From Alteribacillus bidgolensis (GTDB lineage Bacteria; Bacillota; Bacilli; Bacillales; Marinococcaceae): a stretch of 64,000 bases of DNA. The notes beneath the pieces were generated by a model, which was not told the DNA's origin, did no database searches, and worked only from the letters and a program-made list of their open reading frames with translations. The stretch covers positions 3,280,605-3,344,604 of the forward strand of contig NZ_KZ614149.1 of NCBI RefSeq assembly GCF_002886255.1, read 5' to 3'. Positions 51,862 to 64,000 of this stretch are shown here, in pieces. The first letter of the stretch is position 1, and the number at the start of each line of letters is the position of its first letter. The translations under genes were made by a program, and so were the position numbers.

Positions 51862-52391
51862 AAAACCGAGTTTATCTAGCCCTTGGCTCTAATATAGGAG
51901 ATCGATTTCATTATTTACAAAGAGCAGTAGAAAAATTAAACGAGAAAAAAGAAATAGAAGTTACCCAGCTGTCATCTATTTATGAAACAGAACCTGTAGG
52001 TGTCACTGAACAAGCAGCTTTTTTAAATATGGCGGTAGAGATGTACACCTCTTTAAAACCGGAAAGCTTATTAAAGACAACACAGTGGATAGAGCAAGAA
52101 TTGAATCGTGTAAAAATAAAACGTTGGGGTCCTCGCACAATAGACCTTGACATTTTATTCTTCAATGATGAAAATATTAGAATGGACGATTTATCTATAC
52201 CACACCCGCGGTTGGAAGAAAGAGCATTTGTTCTTATTCCTTTAAATGAAATAGCTTCATCTATTGTGGAGCCAACTAATCATAAAAACATCTATGAACT
52301 TGCCGAAAATCTATCTATTAAAGAAAAAGAAGGTGTCCGTATATGGAAGAACTGCTCTGGGCCAGCAGGATTCGGGCTTTTCGGAAGTTGA
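51858..52391 (+). CDS. folK: 2-amino-4-hydroxy-6-hydroxymethyldihydropteridine diphosphokinase
   Basis: Pyrophosphorylates the pterin used by FolP. 177 residues, about ten more than B. subtilis FolK. LALGSNIGDRFHYLQRA, SSIYETEPVG and GPRTIDLDILFF are the signature. ATG overlaps folB by four bases; its last 49 bases are also the start of yazB in another frame. Confidence 0.95.
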   Translation: MKNRVYLALGSNIGDRFHYLQRAVEKLNEKKEIEVTQLSSIYETEPVGVTEQAAFLNMAVEMYTSLKPESLLKTTQWIEQELNRVKIKRWGPRTIDLDILFFNDENIRMDDLSIPHPRLEERAFVLIPLNEIASSIVEPTNHKNIYELAENLSIKEKEGVRIWKNCSGPAGFGLFGS

Positions 52392-52546
52392 AAGGATATA
52401 CACAGGAAAGCCTTGCCGATAAGATGGGGGTTTCTGTTTCTATTTTTGGACAGGTAGAGCGAGGCAGTCGTATTCCGGATGATAAATTTTTAGAAAATGT
52501 AGTGGAGGCATTAGGTATTACAAAAGAAGAACTCCATTCAGGATAA
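52343..52546 (+). CDS. yazB: Cro/CI-type helix-turn-helix protein YazB
   Basis: 67 residues, one XRE domain: RIRAFRKLKGYTQESLADKM then GVSVSIFGQVERGSR. The gene is conserved between folK and dusB in Bacillus; targets unknown. ATG 52343 lies 49 bases inside folK, behind AAAGAAGGTG. Confidence 0.88.
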   Translation: MEELLWASRIRAFRKLKGYTQESLADKMGVSVSIFGQVERGSRIPDDKFLENVVEALGITKEELHSG

Positions 52547-52566
52547 CAGTATAGGAGGTGGAAAAA

Positions 52567-53568
52567 ATGTTAAAAATCGGCGATATAGAAATGAAAAACC
52601 AGGTGGTGCTTGCGCCAATGGCAGGAGTGTGTAATCCAGCTTTCCGTTTGATAGCAAAAGAGTTTGGAGCAGGGCTTGTTTGTGCCGAAATGGTCAGTGA
52701 TAAAGCCATTGTAAACAAAAATGAAAAATCGCTCCAAATGCTTTACGTCGATGAACGGGAGAAGCCTTTAAGCCTGCAGATTTTTGGCGGTGATAAAGAA
52801 ACGATGGCAGAAGCTGCCAGGGTTGTTGATCAGCAAACGAATGCTGATATTATAGATATTAATATGGGATGTCCGGTACCGAAGATTACAAAATGTGATG
52901 CCGGAGCAAAGTGGCTTCTTAACCCTGACAAAATATATGAAATGGTCTCTGTAGCAGTGCAAGCTGTAGACAAACCAGTAACAGTCAAAATGAGAATGGG
53001 TTGGGATGATGAGAATATTTTGGCGGTTGAGAATGCAAAGGCAATTGAAGCAGCTGGAGGAAAGGCTGTTGCTGTTCATGGGCGTACTCGCCTGCAAATG
53101 TATGAAGGCGCTGCTGACTGGGATATATTGAAAGAAGTAAAAGAATCGGTAGACATTCCTGTTATTGGAAATGGGGATGTGAAAACGCCTCAAGACGCTA
53201 AACGTATGCTCGAAACCACTGGTGTGGATGGTGTTATGATTGGAAGAGCTGCACTTGGAAACCCTTGGATGCTGTATCGTACTATCCATTACCTAGAAAC
53301 GGGAGAACCGGCAGCAGATCCTTCGCCTCATGAAAAAATTGACGTCTGCATGGTTCACATGGATAGATTGATCCAATTAAAGGGAGAAGTTGTCGCTGTC
53401 CGAGAAATGCGAAAACATGCTGCGTGGTATTTAAAAGGACTGCGAGGAAATAAAAAAGTCCGGGATCAAATTAATCAGCTAAATACGCGTGATGAAGTAG
53501 CAGCTGCTTTATATAACTTTGTCGATGAATTGGAAGCGGCACAGAAGGAAAAAGCGTCGGCAGTATAG
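52567..53568 (+). CDS. dusB: tRNA-dihydrouridine synthase B
   Basis: FMN enzyme reducing uridines to dihydrouridine in tRNA D-loops. 333 residues, TIM barrel plus C-terminal helical domain. VLAPMAGVCNPAFRLIAKEF, catalytic cysteine in NMGCPVPKIT, VTVKMRMGW, VHGRTRLQMYEGAADW and MIGRAALGNPW. ATG 52567 follows AGGAGGTGG; GTG 52558 overlaps that site. Confidence 0.95.
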   Translation: MLKIGDIEMKNQVVLAPMAGVCNPAFRLIAKEFGAGLVCAEMVSDKAIVNKNEKSLQMLYVDEREKPLSLQIFGGDKETMAEAARVVDQQTNADIIDINMGCPVPKITKCDAGAKWLLNPDKIYEMVSVAVQAVDKPVTVKMRMGWDDENILAVENAKAIEAAGGKAVAVHGRTRLQMYEGAADWDILKEVKESVDIPVIGNGDVKTPQDAKRMLETTGVDGVMIGRAALGNPWMLYRTIHYLETGEPAADPSPHEKIDVCMVHMDRLIQLKGEVVAVREMRKHAAWYLKGLRGNKKVRDQINQLNTRDEVAAALYNFVDELEAAQKEKASAV

Positions 53569-53586
53569 TTTTTTACTAACAACAAC

Positions 53587-53624
53587 GGGACTGCCCCTTT
53601 TGCGACTGAAGGGTCAGTCCCTTT
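53587..53624 (+). terminator. Hairpin terminator after dusB
   Basis: 12-bp stem with one mismatch, GGGACTGCCCCT (53587-53598) / AGGGTCAGTCCC (53610-53621); only three T's follow. Confidence 0.7.
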
Positions 53625-53691
53625 ACATGGGAGATAAGCGGATATCTACCGTGAGAAAGTAACAGCTTAATATTATAAGGGGTGGATACAC

Positions 53692-55188
53692 TTGAGTCAG
53701 GAACAGGAATATAACGACCAAATAGAGGTTCGTAGAGAAAAACTTCTAGCTCTTCAAGAAGAAGGGAAAGATCCGTTCGGTCAGCGTTTTGACAGATCAC
53801 ATACAGCTTCTCTTATGACAGAAGAGTTTCAAGCTTTTAGTAAAGAAGAACTGCAAGAAAAAGAAGTGGAAGTTTCAATTGCAGGAAGAGTGATGACAAA
53901 GCGCGGAAAAGGAAAAGCAGGTTTTGCTCATATACAAGATTTAACAGGTCAAATACAAATATATGTAAGAAAAGATCAGGTAGGCGAAGAGGCTTATGAA
54001 ATTTTCCAAGGTACTGATATTGGTGATTTTGTAGGTCTAAAAGGTACAGCTTTCAAAACAAAAGTAGGTGAACTTTCAGTAAAGGCTTCTGAGTTCGTAC
54101 TGTTATCTAAATCACTGCGTCCTCTTCCTGATAAGTTTCATGGTTTAAAGGACGTAGAACAACGTTACCGTCAGCGTTATCTTGATTTAATAGTGAACCC
54201 TGAAGTACGCGATACTTTTGTGGTCCGCAGTAAAATCCTACAATCGATGCGGCGTTACTTAGATGGAAAAGGATATTTGGAAGTAGAAACGCCAATGCTT
54301 CACGCTATTCCAGGAGGAGCTGCTGCTCGTCCATTTATTACCCATCACAATGCCCTAGATATGGAGTTGTATATTCGTATAGCGATTGAACTGCATCTGA
54401 AACGGTTAATTGTCGGCGGGATGGAGAAAGTTTATGAAATCGGCCGTGTTTTCCGAAATGAAGGAATTTCGACCCGTCATAATCCTGAGTTCACCATGAT
54501 GGAACTTTATGAAGCTTATTCAGATTATAAAGACGTAATGGTTTTAACAGAGAATTTAATCGCTCATATATCTCAAGAAGTGCTTGGTACAACTGCTATA
54601 ACGTATGGAGAGCATGAAGTGGATTTAACCCCTGCGTGGCGCCGCGTGCATATGGTGGATGCAATTAAAGAAGAAGTTGGGGTTGATTTTTGGCAGGATA
54701 TGAGCGATGAAGAGGCAAGGTCTCTTGCTAAAGAATATCGAGTACCAGTGAAAGAAACAATGCCTTTTGGACATGTTGTTAATGAATTTTTCGAGCATTT
54801 TGTCGAAGAAAAATTAATACAGCCGACTTTTGTATATGGACATCCGGTTGCTATATCACCACTTGCAAAAAAGAATGCGGAAGATCCTCGTTTCACTGAT
54901 CGATTTGAATTATTTATAGTTGGAAGAGAACACGCAAATGCTTTCACAGAGCTTAATGACCCAATTGATCAACGTCAGCGCTTTGAAGCACAAGTCCAAG
55001 AAAGAGAACAGGGCGATGATGAAGCTCACATGATGGATACAGATTATTTGGAGGCAATGGAATACGGTCTTCCTCCTACTGGTGGTCTTGGAATTGGGAT
55101 TGACCGCTTAGTTATGCTCTTAACTAATTCGGCATCCATACGTGATGTGTTATTATTTCCGCAAATGCGTAAACAATCCAATGAATAA
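53692..55188 (+). CDS. lysS: Lysyl-tRNA synthetase (class II)
   Basis: 498 residues. N-terminal OB-fold anticodon-binding domain (about 60-150: EVSIAGRVMTKRGKGKAGFA) and class II core with motif 1 around RQRYLDLIVNPEVRDTF, motif 2 GRVFRNEGISTRHNPEF and motif 3 GGLGIGIDRLVMLLTN. TTG start at 53692 behind AAGGGGTGG. Only 123 bp separate it from dusB, with no T-box or lysine riboswitch visible. Confidence 0.96.
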   Translation: MSQEQEYNDQIEVRREKLLALQEEGKDPFGQRFDRSHTASLMTEEFQAFSKEELQEKEVEVSIAGRVMTKRGKGKAGFAHIQDLTGQIQIYVRKDQVGEEAYEIFQGTDIGDFVGLKGTAFKTKVGELSVKASEFVLLSKSLRPLPDKFHGLKDVEQRYRQRYLDLIVNPEVRDTFVVRSKILQSMRRYLDGKGYLEVETPMLHAIPGGAAARPFITHHNALDMELYIRIAIELHLKRLIVGGMEKVYEIGRVFRNEGISTRHNPEFTMMELYEAYSDYKDVMVLTENLIAHISQEVLGTTAITYGEHEVDLTPAWRRVHMVDAIKEEVGVDFWQDMSDEEARSLAKEYRVPVKETMPFGHVVNEFFEHFVEEKLIQPTFVYGHPVAISPLAKKNAEDPRFTDRFELFIVGREHANAFTELNDPIDQRQRFEAQVQEREQGDDEAHMMDTDYLEAMEYGLPPTGGLGIGIDRLVMLLTNSASIRDVLLFPQMRKQSNE

Positions 55189-55200
55189 ATTTCTAGTGAT

Positions 55201-55227
55201 ACTGGCCCGTTTACGGGCCGGTTTTTT
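55201..55227 (+). terminator. Intrinsic terminator after lysS
   Basis: ACTGGCCCGT (55201-55210) / ACGGGCCGGT (55213-55222) with wobble pairs, then a run of T's to 55227. Nothing recognised in 55228-55427; 55428-55458 is an almost pure A/T tract in the position of an UP element. Confidence 0.9.
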
Positions 55228-55458
55228 GCACTGTTACATAGTATTAAATGTTATGTTGTGAATAACCGAAACGAGGTATCCATCTTACATTACGTGACGG
55301 TCTTAACCAAACTTCGTTTTTTCAGGGCGTTTTCTAAGACGACTTCCTTTAATAAACGACCAGCCCATTTTTTAGGAGATATTATTTTAAAAGCCCTGTC
55401 CTTTTCCTCTAATAGGGGAATAGAAATAAATTTTTATTTATAAATTTAAATTTAAGGG

Positions 55459-55487
55459 TTGCATAAAATATGATAGGCTGATATATT
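55459..55487 (+). promoter_or_regulatory. rRNA operon 1 promoter P1
   Basis: TTGCAT (55459-55464), 17-bp spacer, TATATT (55482-55487), with an A/T-rich tract immediately upstream. Confidence 0.65.
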
Positions 55488-55546
55488 ATTATTTGTCGCT
55501 GAAAAGACAGCGCGAAATTGATTAAAAAAAGAAACAAAAAAACATA

Positions 55547-55575
55547 TTGACACTGCATTGCGCAGGTGTTAATAT
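55547..55575 (+). promoter_or_regulatory. rRNA operon 1 promoter P2
   Basis: TTGACA (55547-55552), 17-bp spacer, TAATAT (55570-55575), 116 bp before the 16S gene. Confidence 0.75.
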
Positions 55576-55604
55576 AAAAAAGTCGCCAATTGAGGCGAAC
55601 GAAA

Positions 55605-55640
55605 TTGTCCTTTGAAAATTGAATGAAAGTCAAGCGTCTG
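55605..55640 (+). promoter_or_regulatory. rrn leader: boxA-like element and 16S processing-stem 5' arm
   Basis: TGTCCTTTGAAAA resembles the Bacillus rrn boxA. AAAATTGAATGAAAGTCA (55615-55632) is perfectly complementary to 57321-57338 downstream of 16S, and AGCGTC / GACGCT extends the stem after a one-base bulge. This is the expected RNase III substrate. The same arms recur at 61649 and 63355. Confidence 0.8.
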
Positions 55641-55690
55641 TTAATTTCTTTAATTGTTATGTAAGATACAGCTTGTATCAGACGAACCAA

Positions 55691-57262
<1,572 letters not shown>

Positions 57263-57374
57263 ACGGAGTATTTTCCGAGTCGAGCTCCGCTGGATCTCAT
57301 GATCCAGGGAGCGGACGCTGTGACTTTCATTCAATTTTGAGAGGGTAACTTCACATCGGTATAAGTTAAGTGAT

Positions 57375-57451
57375 GGGCCTGTAGCTCAGTTGGTCAGAGC
57401 GCACGCCTGATAAGCGTGAGGTCGGTGGTTCAAGTCCACTCAGGCCCACCA
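57375..57451 (+). tRNA. tRNA-Ile (GAT), operon 1 spacer
   Basis: 77 bases, CCA encoded; anticodon GAT in GCCTGATAAGC; T-loop GGTTCAAGTCC. Confidence 0.97.
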
Positions 57452-57469
57452 TCATCTCTCGAAATACAT

Positions 57470-57545
57470 GGGGCCTTAGCTCAGCTGGGAGAGCGCCTGC
57501 CTTGCACGCAGGAGGTCAGCGGTTCGATCCCGCTAGGCTCCACCA
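57470..57545 (+). tRNA. tRNA-Ala (TGC), operon 1 spacer
   Basis: 76 bases, CCA encoded; acceptor GGGGCCT / AGGCTCC; anticodon TGC in CCTTGCACG. A boxA-like TGTTCTTTGAAAACTG follows at about 57558. Confidence 0.97.
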
Positions 57546-57690
57546 TAATTAATCTAAATTGTTCTTTGAAAACTGGATAACGAATGCAAGAGCCAAAGAA
57601 TACACCGGAGTTTCATCAAGGTGGTCAGTACATGACCATGATTGTGAGACTTTCGAGGCGTGTTTTAGAATGATACAACTACCTTTGTAA

Positions 57691-60630
<2,940 letters not shown>

Positions 60631-60760
60631 AACAAAGGTAAGCGCCTCGTAGAACGGCTCAAATATTCGTTATGCAGTTTTGAGGGAGCAATTCCCTATC
60701 AAGAAAAGGATCGTTGAGATGTTGTCTCCTAAGACGATGATCAAACGATTCCATCCAAAG

Positions 60761-60877
<117 letters not shown>

Positions 60878-60884
60878 ATATAGA

Positions 60885-60960
60885 GGAGGGTTAGCTCAGC
60901 TGGGAGAGCACCTGCCTTACAAGCAGGGGGTCGGCGGTTCGATCCCGTCACCCTCCACCA
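60885..60960 (+). tRNA. tRNA-Val (TAC)
   Basis: 76 bases, CCA encoded; anticodon loop CTTACAA between CCTGC and GCAGG. Starts seven bases after 5S. Confidence 0.97.
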
Positions 60961-60968
60961 TAATATGT

Positions 60969-61044
<76 letters not shown>

Positions 61045-61096
61045 TCTTGTCTTTTTTTGTTTTAGAGAGGTTTTTAAAACAAACTTAACTTTTTAG

Positions 61097-61172
61097 GAGC
61101 CATTAGCTCAGTTGGTAGAGCATCTGACTTTTAATCAGAGGGTCGGAGGTTCGAATCCTCCATGGCTCACCA
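61097..61172 (+). tRNA. tRNA-Lys (TTT)
   Basis: 76 bases, CCA encoded; anticodon loop CTTTTAA between TCTGA and TCAGA. A 52-bp AT-rich spacer precedes it. Confidence 0.97.
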
Positions 61173-61183
61173 TTTTCAATTAT

Positions 61184-61258
61184 GCGGAAGTAGTTCAGTG
61201 GTAGAACACCACCTTGCCAAGGTGGGGGTCGCGGGTTCGAATCCCGTCTTCCGCTCCA
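61184..61258 (+). tRNA. tRNA-Gly (GCC)
   Basis: 75 bases, CCA encoded; anticodon loop TTGCCAA between CCACC and GGTGG. Confidence 0.97.
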
Positions 61259-61265
61259 CTTTTAT

Positions 61266-61342
<77 letters not shown>

Positions 61343-61396
61343 TATTTATATATTAATAGGATGCACTCGACGTATTGTATCCAAATAGATGCAATA

Positions 61397-61473
61397 CGGG
61401 AAGTAGCTCAGCTTGGCAGAGCACTTGGTTTGGGACCAAGGGGTCGCAGGTTCGAATCCTGTCTTCCCGACCA
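61397..61473 (+). tRNA. tRNA-Pro (TGG)
   Basis: 77 bases, CCA encoded; anticodon loop TTTGGGA between CTTGG and CCAAG. A 10-bp hairpin (61372-61397) ends on its first base. Confidence 0.97.
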
Positions 61474-61483
61474 CTTACTTCAA

Positions 61484-61559
61484 GGGGCCTTAGCTCAGCT
61501 GGGAGAGCGCCTGCCTTGCACGCAGGAGGTCAGCGGTTCGACCCCGCTAGGCTCCACCA
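61484..61559 (+). tRNA. tRNA-Ala (TGC)
   Basis: 76 bases, CCA encoded; same as the spacer tRNA-Ala except GACCCCG instead of GATCCCG in the T-arm. Confidence 0.97.
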
Positions 61560-61578
61560 AAAAAATCATAAAAAGTTG

Positions 61579-61607
61579 TTGACATCATTTTGGTAACTTG
61601 TTATGAT
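61579..61607 (+). promoter_or_regulatory. rRNA operon 2 promoter
   Basis: TTGACA (61579-61584), 17-bp spacer, TATGAT (61602-61607), 20 bases after tRNA-Ala with no terminator between. From the boxA-like leader (about 61640) onward the sequence repeats operon 1. Confidence 0.8.
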
Positions 61608-61724
61608 ATTACTTGTCGCTTTGAAAGAGAGCGCTAAGTTGTCCTTTGAAAATTGAATGAAAGTCAAGCGTCTGTTAATTTCTTTAATTGTTATGTAAGA
61701 TACAGCTTGTATCAGACGAACCAA

Positions 61725-63296
<1,572 letters not shown>

Positions 63297-63408
63297 ACGG
63301 AGTATTTTCCGAGTCGAGCTCCGCTGGATCTCATGATCCAGGGAGCGGACGCTGTGACTTTCATTCAATTTTGAGAGGGTAACTTCACATCGGTATAAGT
63401 TAAGTGAT

Positions 63409-63485
63409 GGGCCTGTAGCTCAGTTGGTCAGAGCGCACGCCTGATAAGCGTGAGGTCGGTGGTTCAAGTCCACTCAGGCCCACCA
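63409..63485 (+). tRNA. tRNA-Ile (GAT), operon 2 spacer
   Basis: Appears identical to 57375-57451, with the same flanks. Confidence 0.97.
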
Positions 63486-63503
63486 TCATCTCTCGAAATA
63501 CAT

Positions 63504-63579
63504 GGGGCCTTAGCTCAGCTGGGAGAGCGCCTGCCTTGCACGCAGGAGGTCAGCGGTTCGATCCCGCTAGGCTCCACCA
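63504..63579 (+). tRNA. tRNA-Ala (TGC), operon 2 spacer
   Basis: Appears identical to 57470-57545. Confidence 0.97.
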
Positions 63580-63724
63580 TAATTAATCTAAATTGTTCTT
63601 TGAAAACTGGATAACGAATGCAAGAGCCAAAGAATACACCGGAGTTTCATCAAGGTGGTCAGTACATGACCATGATTGTGAGACTTTCGAGGCGTGTTTT
63701 AGAATGATACAACTACCTTTGTAA

Positions 63725-64000
63725 GGTTAAGCTAGAAAGGGCGCACGGTGAATGCCTTGGCACTAGGAGCCGAAGAAGGACGCGACGAACGGCGAAACGC
63801 CCCGTGAAGCTGTAAGTAAGCTTTGATCCGGGGATATCCGAATGGGGAAACCCACCATCCATAATGGGATGGTATCCGCACCTGAATCTATAGGGTGTGA
63901 GAAGGCAGACCCGGGGAACTGAAACATCTTAGTACCCGGAGGAAGAGAAAGCAAATGCGATTTCCTGAGTAGCGGCGAGCGAAACGGAATCAGCCCAAAC
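63725..64000 (+). rRNA. 23S ribosomal RNA, operon 2 (5' part only)
   Basis: First 276 bases, apparently identical to 57691-57966; the gene continues beyond the window. Confidence 0.97.

Noticed and set aside
53569..53691. Lysine riboswitch or T-box before lysS
   Set aside because: The gap is only 123 bp and holds just the dusB hairpin; no T-box sequence.
55258..55443. 61-codon frame between lysS and rRNA operon 1
   Set aside because: No ribosome site, runs into the A/T tract at the rRNA promoter.

Overview
The window is chromosomal DNA from an endospore-forming, low-GC Gram-positive bacterium of the family Bacillaceae. It follows the gene order of the Bacillus subtilis 'yaa/yab/yac' region, from yaaO-tmk through lysS into a tandem pair of rRNA operons. 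Almost every gene is core. The spore genes (yabG, sspF, spoVG, fin, spoVT, yabP, yabQ, spoIIE, yabS, yabT, the abrB-Spo0A circuitry) fix the lifestyle. Long acidic tails on FtsH and L25/Ctc suggest, weakly, a salt- or alkali-tolerant genus. The species cannot be named from the sequence alone.

Layout. 1-6576: an Orn/Lys/Arg decarboxylase cut by the window edge, tmk, darA, holB, ricT, yabA, yabB, yazA and rsmI (nucleotides, replication, RNA modification, signalling). 6577-8103: abrB on the minus strand with its own promoter and Spo0A boxes, a large inverted repeat made of two 0A-box sequences, then a methionine T-box leader for metG. 8104-15456: metG, tatD, yabE, rnmV, rsmA, yabG. 15457-24068: veg, sspF, ispE, purR-ridA, spoVG, glmU-prs, rplY/ctc, pth, fin. 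24069-34151: mfd, spoVT, yabM, mazG, rqcP, yabP-yabQ-divIC, yabR. 34345-42540: elongator tRNA-Met, spoIIE, yabS-yabT, a two-gene ThrE-type exporter, tilS-hpt. 42608-47472: ftsH, coaX, hslO, cysK. 47686-55188: the folate operon pabB-pabA-pabC-folP-folB-folK with yazB and dusB, then lysS. 55459-64000: rRNA operon 1 (16S-Ile-Ala-23S-5S), seven tRNAs, and rRNA operon 2, which runs off the window in 23S.

How the parts work together. Many genes serve information processing: rnmV matures the 5S rRNA found here, rsmA and rsmI methylate 16S rRNA, tilS and metG/lysS act on tRNAs, and mfd, holB and yabA act on DNA. The sporulation switch appears on both sides: abrB (repressed through 0A boxes), spoVG (sigma-H promoter with an AT-rich AbrB-type box) and spoIIE (0A boxes and a 21-bp-spaced promoter).

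Gene-free stretches. 7040-8103, 14185-14571, 19208-19648, 22803-23179 and 24069-24443 are largely filled by terminators, promoters and copies of a dispersed repeat. That repeat is the most unusual thing here: a roughly 80-100 bp two-part element, in one orientation, in several copies lying directly against the U-tract of an intrinsic terminator, and ending in its own terminator-like hairpin. 12418-12734, 34422-34895 and 55189-55690 hold terminators, promoters and little else; 12515-12551 and 34601-34640 share a second, shorter repeat.
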